Source of the DNA: Streptomyces apricus
GTDB taxonomy: Bacteria > Actinomycetota > Actinomycetes > Streptomycetales > Streptomycetaceae
Direction: 5' to 3'
Assembly (NCBI RefSeq): GCF_008369065.1
Contig: NZ_VDFC01000047.1
Coordinates: forward strand, 366,996 to 421,864
Length of the DNA stretch: 54,869 bases
A program made the translations under genes and the position numbers. The number at the start of each line of letters is the position of its first letter. The first letter of the stretch is position 1. Below the pieces are notes generated by a model. The model worked only from the letters and a program-made list of their open reading frames with translations. It ran no database searches and was not told the origin of the DNA. This document shows, piece after piece, positions 49,458-54,869 of the stretch.

Positions 49458-51137
49458 CTATCTCGCCCGAGCACGGGCCCGAGCACGGGGCCGGGAATGG
49501 GAAGAGGGCTTCGGTCCTGAACCGGGGCCGTTCCCGGAACCCGGGCGCGTGCCCGGCCGGGCCGGCTTCTTCGTGCCGTCCGGCCACAGGCGCGGGCTCC
49601 GCTTCGCCGCCAGGTCCTCGACCCAGCCGACCGTGAGGATGGCGAGGCCTATCAGCGGCCAGACCAGGAGGAACATCCACACCATGTACGTGGTGTCCAG
49701 CCAGCCCACCAGACGGTCGTTCATGAACGGGAGTTCATAGAGCTCGTCGAGGATCGGGACCGTGGCCATGATGAGCAGGTTGTGCCACAGGTAGATCGTC
49801 ATGGCACGGCTGTTGGAGAGGGTGACCAGCCGGTCCCAGCGCTTGAGGCGGCCGGGCAGTTCCTGCCAGGACGGCGAGTACTGGAGCAGGATGACGACGA
49901 ACCCGAAGGACCAGGTCGCCTGGGCCAGCGGGATGTCGTTCAGGTCCCAGCCGTCGGGGCCGAGGTGGCCGGACGCCCACCACAGGCCGAAGGCCATGAC
50001 CAGGACCGAGCAGGACACCGCCACGTAGCGCGGGATCTTCTGCAGCATGCCGTCGTGGTGGGCGAAGCCCAGGATCCAGCAGCTGCCGTAGACCGCGAAG
50101 TCCGAGACGGCGTTGCCCGTCTCGCCGGGGATGGTGACGAGGCCCGTGCCGACCACGGCCGTCAGGCCGAGCGGTGCCAGCAGCGTCGGCCACGGGAAGC
50201 GGCGGAACGCCCACAGGAGCAGCGGGGAGGCCAGGACGAACCAGAGGTACGCGCGCAGGTACCAGAGCACGCCCGCCGACTGGACCGCCCACGTCTGCTC
50301 CAGGAGGCCCGTCTTGTCGCCGAGGCTCCAGGGGTACGGCGGGGCGCCGATCGGCACGATGTAGTTGAGGAGCTCGACCATGCCCCAGGTGCCGCTGTGG
50401 TCGGGGTCCTCGGAGATGTTCCAGCCGGCGGCGAACATCATGGTCAGCATGACGGCGCTGAACACCCACAGGGGCGGCAGCAGCCGGCGTATCCGGCCGC
50501 GGATCACGCCCAGGGCCGGGCGCTTCAGCGAGCGGGCCATCAGGGAGCCCGCCAGCGCGAACATCACGCCCATGGACGGGAAGAGCACCGTCAGCCAGGC
50601 CCAGCCGAACAGGTGGTACGCGACGACGCGGACCAGCGCCAGGGTGCGCAGCAGGTCCAGGTAGCGGTCGCGGCCCGGTTTCTTCGGCGCCGGGGGCCCG
50701 TCGGCGGACGGGACGGGGTCGGGGGCGGGGACGGACGGCGCCAGGGCCGCCGCGGACGCCGAGGCGTCGGGTGCGGCCGGGACGCCTGCCGGTCCGACCG
50801 GCAGGGGCGTCATCTCGTCCGTGTCGAGCCTCGCTTCCGGCTTCGGCTCCGGCCACGTCGCCGTGGCCGCCGCTGCCTCTGCCGGTGCCTCCGCCCGCGC
50901 TCCGCCGCGTACCTGCCGGTCGAACGGAGCGGTCGCCCACGTCGCGTCGTACCGGTACGGCTCCGTCTGCTCCGACGGCGTCCCAGGCGTCCCGTACTCG
51001 TACTCGTACCGCGAGGTGCCGCGATCGGACGTACCGCGGTCGGACGTGCCGTAGTCGGAGGACGTGCCGTACTCCGGCGGAGTCCCCTCCGGGGTGTTCC
51101 CGTCCGGGCCCGGGCCCGTGTGATGGCCGTTCGTCAT
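49458..51137 (-). CDS. acyltransferase-3 family membrane protein, 559 aa
   Basis: ATG 51137 overlaps the preceding stop (ATGA). A ~170-residue disordered N-tail (TSDRGTSDRGTSRYEYEYG) precedes an AT3 domain: RDRYLDLLRTLALVRVVAYHLFGW (conserved R-x10-H type active motif) and about ten membrane spans; a Arg/Pro-rich tail (RPRARARARAR) ends it. Expected to O-acetylate or succinylate the polymer made by the upstream glycosyltransferase. Confidence 0.9.
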   Translation of the reverse strand: MTNGHHTGPGPDGNTPEGTPPEYGTSSDYGTSDRGTSDRGTSRYEYEYGTPGTPSEQTEPYRYDATWATAPFDRQVRGGARAEAPAEAAAATATWPEPKPEARLDTDEMTPLPVGPAGVPAAPDASASAAALAPSVPAPDPVPSADGPPAPKKPGRDRYLDLLRTLALVRVVAYHLFGWAWLTVLFPSMGVMFALAGSLMARSLKRPALGVIRGRIRRLLPPLWVFSAVMLTMMFAAGWNISEDPDHSGTWGMVELLNYIVPIGAPPYPWSLGDKTGLLEQTWAVQSAGVLWYLRAYLWFVLASPLLLWAFRRFPWPTLLAPLGLTAVVGTGLVTIPGETGNAVSDFAVYGSCWILGFAHHDGMLQKIPRYVAVSCSVLVMAFGLWWASGHLGPDGWDLNDIPLAQATWSFGFVVILLQYSPSWQELPGRLKRWDRLVTLSNSRAMTIYLWHNLLIMATVPILDELYELPFMNDRLVGWLDTTYMVWMFLLVWPLIGLAILTVGWVEDLAAKRSPRLWPDGTKKPARPGTRPGSGNGPGSGPKPSSHSRPRARARARAR

Positions 51138-53338
51138 CCCACCGGCCTCCGGTCGTTGCCGCTCTGTGTGCGTTGGGTCGGTACCGCGGGGGCGCCCGGG
51201 GTGACCGGGGCCGAGCCCACCACTCCGGTGCGGCGCAGCTTCTGCCAGCGCAGGCGGCCGCCGGTGAGGGCGGTGATCCAGGACTGGAGCAGGACGACGT
51301 ACATGAGCTGGCGGTAGAGGATCTGCTGCAGGGGCAGCGAGATCAGATGGGTCATGCGTTCCTTGTCCAGCCGGAAGGCGTACGCGGCGCACACCGCCTG
51401 GATGGCCAGGACGCCCAGCCACGCGGTGATCGTCTTCTGGGTGGGGCCGAACACGATCCCGTAGAGCAGGAACACGTCGATCAGCGGGGCCAGCAGCGGG
51501 GCCAGGACCATGAAGAAGGAGATCAGGGGCAGGCCGACGCGGCCGAAGCGGCCGGAGGGGCCGCGCTCGATCAGGGCCTTGCGGTGCTTCCAGATCGCCT
51601 GCATGGTGCCGTAGGACCAGCGGTAGCGCTGGGACCACAGTTGCTGGACGGACTCCGGGGCCTCGGTCCACGCGCGGGCGTTCTCCGCGTAGACGACCCG
51701 CCAGCCGTCGCGGTGCATCGCCATCGTGATGTCGGTGTCCTCGGCGAGGGTGTCCTCGCTCATGCCGCCGACGCGTTCGAGGGCCGAGCGGCGGAAGGCT
51801 CCGACGGCGCCCGGGATCGTCGGCATGCAGCGCAGCATGTCGTACATGCGGCGGTCCAGGTTGAAGCCCATCACGTACTCGATGTGCTGCCAGGCGCCGA
51901 TCAGCGAATCGCGGTTGCCCACCTTCGCGTTGCCCGCGACGGCGCCCACGCTCGGGTCGCCGAAGGGCTGCACCAGTTCGCGCACGGTGGCCGGCTCGAA
52001 GACGGTGTCGCCGTCCATCATCACGATGAGGTCGTGCCGGGCGTTGGCTATGCCGCGGTTGAGGGCGGCGGGCTTGCCCGCGTTGAGCTGGCGCACGACG
52101 CGTACGTTCGGCAGCCGCATGTCCTCGACGATGCGGGCGGTGCCGTCGCTCGACCCGTCGTCGATGACGACGACCTCGATGGGCTGTTCGCTCGCCATCA
52201 GCGAATGCACCGTGTTCTCGATGCACTTGGCCTCGTTGTACGCCGGCACCAGCACCGAGACCGGCTCGGTGACCGGCGGTCCCCAGCGGAAGTTCTTGCG
52301 GCGTACGCGCCGGGCGTGCGCCATGGAGAGCGCGAGCATCAGGCCGAACCGGGTGATGACCAGGGTGCCGACGACGGCGAGGCCGACGACGAGGACGTCG
52401 GTGCTCCTCTCGGAGGCCTGCACCGCCCAGGTCCAGGCCTTGCCCTTCCACAGGTCGGGGCCGGTGACCTGGGTGTGCGCGCTGGGAGCGCCGAGCGCGC
52501 CGGTGAGGTTCTCGAACTCGTACCCCTTCTCCTGCAGGTCGGGCAGGAAGCGGTCGAGCGCCTCGACGGTCTGGTGGCGGTCGCCGCCGGAGTCGTGCAT
52601 GAGGACGATGGCGCCCTTGCCGCCCTTGGGGGTTGCGCGGCGGATGATCTCGTCGACGCCCGGCTTCTTCCAGTCCTCGCTGTCGGTGTTGTTGACGACG
52701 GTGAGGTAACCGCGGCTGCCGATGTACTCGGTCACCGGCCACGACTTGTTGTCCATGGCGTCGGCGAACGAGGAGTACGGCGGCCGGAACAGCGAGGTGC
52801 GGATGCCGGCCGCGCCCGCGAGCGCCAGCTGGTTCTGCGACAGCTCCCAGTCGATGCGGCTCTTGGACTGGAAGGACAGGTCGGGGTGGTTGAAGGTGTG
52901 CAGGCCGATCTCGTGGCCCTCGTCGACCATGCGCTGGACGAGGCCCGGGTAGCGCGAGGCCATCGTGCCGGTGACGAAGAACACCGCGTGCGCGTCGTGC
53001 TTCTTGAGGACGTCGAGGACCTTGGGGGTCCACTCGGGGTCCGGGCCGTCGTCGAAGGTGAGGACGAGGCGGTGGTCCGGCACGCTGAGGCTGTTGGTGC
53101 GGCCGCCGCGGGTGTCGATGACCGGACCGCCGTCGATGATCTTCTCGGGTACGCGGTCGGTGGCGGCCTCGGGCTGGATGCGGTGGTCGGCGAGTATCTC
53201 GCTGTGTACGTACCCGCGCAGCATCAGCATCGCCATCAGGGCGACCAGGACGAGCGAGGGCAGCAGGTAGCGCATGGGCAGGCGACGGCGCCGGACGGCG
53301 CCCCGGGCTGCGCCGCGCCTGCTGGTGCGGAATGCCAT
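51134..53338 (-). CDS. matB: bifunctional polysaccharide deacetylase / glycosyltransferase family 2, 734 aa
   Basis: One N-terminal membrane helix (~22-40), then an extracellular NodB deacetylase: TFDDGPD (D96,D97), HTFNHPD (H147,H151), RPPYSS, LMHDS. A second helix (~314-340) returns to the cytosol for a processive GT2: VPAYNEA, DDGSSDGT (D393,D394), DGDTVF (D442,D444), EDTD, QRYRW (Q570-W574), followed by C-terminal spans. This is a PgaB+PgaC-like fusion; it equals MatB of Streptomyces (PNAG-type polymer for pellet aggregation) by recollection. Confidence 0.9.
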   Translation of the reverse strand: MAFRTSRRGAARGAVRRRRLPMRYLLPSLVLVALMAMLMLRGYVHSEILADHRIQPEAATDRVPEKIIDGGPVIDTRGGRTNSLSVPDHRLVLTFDDGPDPEWTPKVLDVLKKHDAHAVFFVTGTMASRYPGLVQRMVDEGHEIGLHTFNHPDLSFQSKSRIDWELSQNQLALAGAAGIRTSLFRPPYSSFADAMDNKSWPVTEYIGSRGYLTVVNNTDSEDWKKPGVDEIIRRATPKGGKGAIVLMHDSGGDRHQTVEALDRFLPDLQEKGYEFENLTGALGAPSAHTQVTGPDLWKGKAWTWAVQASERSTDVLVVGLAVVGTLVITRFGLMLALSMAHARRVRRKNFRWGPPVTEPVSVLVPAYNEAKCIENTVHSLMASEQPIEVVVIDDGSSDGTARIVEDMRLPNVRVVRQLNAGKPAALNRGIANARHDLIVMMDGDTVFEPATVRELVQPFGDPSVGAVAGNAKVGNRDSLIGAWQHIEYVMGFNLDRRMYDMLRCMPTIPGAVGAFRRSALERVGGMSEDTLAEDTDITMAMHRDGWRVVYAENARAWTEAPESVQQLWSQRYRWSYGTMQAIWKHRKALIERGPSGRFGRVGLPLISFFMVLAPLLAPLIDVFLLYGIVFGPTQKTITAWLGVLAIQAVCAAYAFRLDKERMTHLISLPLQQILYRQLMYVVLLQSWITALTGGRLRWQKLRRTGVVGSAPVTPGAPAVPTQRTQSGNDRRPVG

Positions 53339-54618
53339 CAGAGGATGTTCTCCGGGGAGGACGAGATGGGCGGGCTCGGCTCCAGGGGAGTCGGCTCACC
53401 CGTGATCGGGTCGGCGGCAACGTCGTTGGTGTCGCTACCGGCGGGAGCCTCCGTGGTGGGGCCGTCCGTGACGCCGGTGTCGGTCGGTTCCGGATCGGGG
53501 TCCGGTGACGCGGGGACTTCCTTGGTGGGGCCGGGGTCGGGTGTGTTGTTGTTATCCGTACCCGTGCCCGTGCCCGGCTTGGTCCTGGTGGCCGACGGTT
53601 CGGGATCGGCCGAGTTCTGCGGTGCCGTCGCGCTCGCCGACGGGTCGGCGGAGAGGCCGGCGTCCGGCGCCGGTGCGACGTCCTCGCCGCCGGAGGCGCT
53701 CGCCTCGGGCGAGGCGCTCGCCGGGTCGGACGGGGCGGCGGAGTCGGCGGGCAGCGGCGTGGTCTCGACCTTGCCGGCCGGGGAGTCCTGCTGCTGGTCC
53801 TGGAGGGGCAGCCAGGGCGCGTTCGAGTTGCCCGAGACGACCGTGACGAGGATGACCACCGCGTAGATCGCGCACGCGAGGCCGACGGCCATGCCGATCC
53901 TGCGGTAGAGGCGGCTGCGGCGGCCCGTCTCGTCGACGAAGACCGGGCCGTCCGCGGCGTCCTGGGCGCCGGGCGCGCGCTTGGCCTGCTGGACGAGCCA
54001 GTCCTCCATCTGCCGTCCGACGCCGTCGAGCTGGACCGTGACCTCGTGCGGGTCGTGGGTGTGCTCGGGGTGCTCGGACTCCTGCCAGGAATCGTGTCCG
54101 GCGGCACGGGGTGCGTCGTACCCGGCGTCACGGGACGCGTCGGGCCCGGCGGCGTGTCCGAGATCACGTCCATCGGTGGGTCCGGCGGCGTTCCCGTACC
54201 CCTGGGCGGCGTCGAACGCGGTGTCGTGCGTGTCGAACGCGGCGGCGCCGGCGGCGGCCGGTCCGGTGGTGTCGACGGCGGCGGTGGCACCGGTGGTGCC
54301 CCAGACTATGCGGCCGGTCTGGAGCCGGGTCGCGTCCGGTTCGTCGGCGCGCTGGCGCGGCACCGCCGCGGCCGCCTCCCGGCGGAACCAGCTGTCGGAC
54401 ATGACCGCCGTACCGGACACGTCGGACGCGTCGGGGCCGCCCTGGGCCTCGGCGCCCGCGCCGGCCGAATCACTGCGGAAGGGCTGATCAGGACCATTTC
54501 GGACCGCTCGGCCGGTTCCGTCGTGGAGCAGGCCTCCGGCCGTGTCCGCACCTGACCGATCGGATTCGTTCCGACCCGGTTGAGCGTCTTCTGGCCAACT
54601 TTTCACGCGCACGTGCAT
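53338..54618 (-). CDS. matA: single-pass membrane protein with Pro/Ser/Thr-rich extracellular tail, 426 aa
   Basis: Cytosolic ~245 residues, low complexity except HEVTVQLDGVGRQMEDWLVQQAKR; one membrane helix (IGMAVGLACAIYAVVILVTVV); outside a 150-residue P/S/T/D-rich stalk (EPSATRTKPGTGTGTD). No enzyme motif. First gene of the operon; stop and matB start share TGATG. matA is my best match by position (SCO2963 memory); low certainty on the symbol. It could anchor or regulate the synthase. Confidence 0.7.
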   Translation of the reverse strand: MHVRVKSWPEDAQPGRNESDRSGADTAGGLLHDGTGRAVRNGPDQPFRSDSAGAGAEAQGGPDASDVSGTAVMSDSWFRREAAAAVPRQRADEPDATRLQTGRIVWGTTGATAAVDTTGPAAAGAAAFDTHDTAFDAAQGYGNAAGPTDGRDLGHAAGPDASRDAGYDAPRAAGHDSWQESEHPEHTHDPHEVTVQLDGVGRQMEDWLVQQAKRAPGAQDAADGPVFVDETGRRSRLYRRIGMAVGLACAIYAVVILVTVVSGNSNAPWLPLQDQQQDSPAGKVETTPLPADSAAPSDPASASPEASASGGEDVAPAPDAGLSADPSASATAPQNSADPEPSATRTKPGTGTGTDNNNTPDPGPTKEVPASPDPDPEPTDTGVTDGPTTEAPAGSDTNDVAADPITGEPTPLEPSPPISSSPENIL

Positions 54619-54869
54619 CCCCCCACGGGACTCGTTCTGGGGTGGCGCGAGTTACCCGGGTACTCGCACGTCGCCGCTCGAACCGAACCCCCATCCGGCC
54701 CGAACGCCCCGCTTTATCACACCGCTCCCGGGCCACGAATGTATCGCACGTAGCCATGAGTGAGGGTTCCGTATCAAATTCAGCTCCTCATCACGAGCGC
54801 ATCCATGGCCGGAATCCATCCCCCCACAGGTCGCTCCAGCCACCCCTCCTCCGCCGAGAGCCGGGCCGC
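54619..54869. other. upstream region of the mat operon
   Basis: No gene is seen. An A/T-rich patch at 54739-54785 may hold the operon promoter (minus-strand TTGATA at 54777-54772), but no clear -10 was found. Confidence 0.35.

Overview
The window is a high-GC actinobacterial chromosome segment and almost certainly Streptomyces. The signs are very high third-position GC, many 4-bp GTGA/ATGA gene overlaps, a murA/hupA/malic-enzyme/helD/sigU-rsuA/nnaR-narK gene order that I recall from the S. coelicolor SCO294x-SCO296x region, a DUF397/XRE/HATPase triad, and matAB-type aggregation genes at the right end. The tRNA is tRNA-Cys(GCA). Gene identities come from motif reading and memory; no database was searched.

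Layout, left to right. 1-4.5 kb: a truncated IclR regulator, a DEAD/DEAH helicase and an MFS exporter. 4.7-6.7 kb: tRNA-Cys followed by a 2-kb AT-richer island, bounded by a 48-bp duplication of the tRNA 3' half, carrying two small genes and no integrase. 6.8-9.5 kb: a subtilisin-like protease with a C-terminal seven-bladed PLL-type propeller, broken after blade three by a single in-frame TAG. 10-12.7 kb: a small beta-rich unknown, a tandem SUKH-4 protein and a P-loop kinase. 12.7-17.7 kb: a three-subunit xanthine-dehydrogenase-type molybdenum hydroxylase operon with an oversized 2Fe-2S subunit. 17.9-22.9 kb: an ABC sugar importer operon ending in a GH20 beta-N-acetylhexosaminidase. 23-28 kb: DUF3039, YqgE, murA, hupA and a NAD-malic enzyme. 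28.2-28.4 kb: a probable promoter-structured RNA-terminator unit. 28.5-32.6 kb: helD and the sigU/rsuA pair. 32.7-36.2 kb: a CGNR protein, nnaR and narK. 36.4-38.1 kb: an abaA/whiJ-like regulatory triad around a perfect palindrome. 38.1-49.2 kb: a polymorphic-toxin region, with an RHS toxin, its Imm50 and CdiI-like immunity genes, and three copies of a lipoprotein/exported-protein cassette, one copy damaged. 49.4-54.6 kb: a three-gene exopolysaccharide operon (single-pass membrane protein, deacetylase-glycosyltransferase, acyltransferase).

How the genes work together: the ABC importer and GH20 enzyme probably take up and cleave amino-sugar oligomers. murA feeds the wall. matB-type genes make and modify a surface poly-GlcNAc-like polymer. 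NnaR is expected to control the nitrate/nitrite transporter next to it. The least explained parts are the triplicated lipoprotein/exported cassettes beside the RHS toxin, the integrase-less tRNA island, the small RNA-like unit at 28.2-28.4 kb, and the amber codon in the protease-lectin gene.
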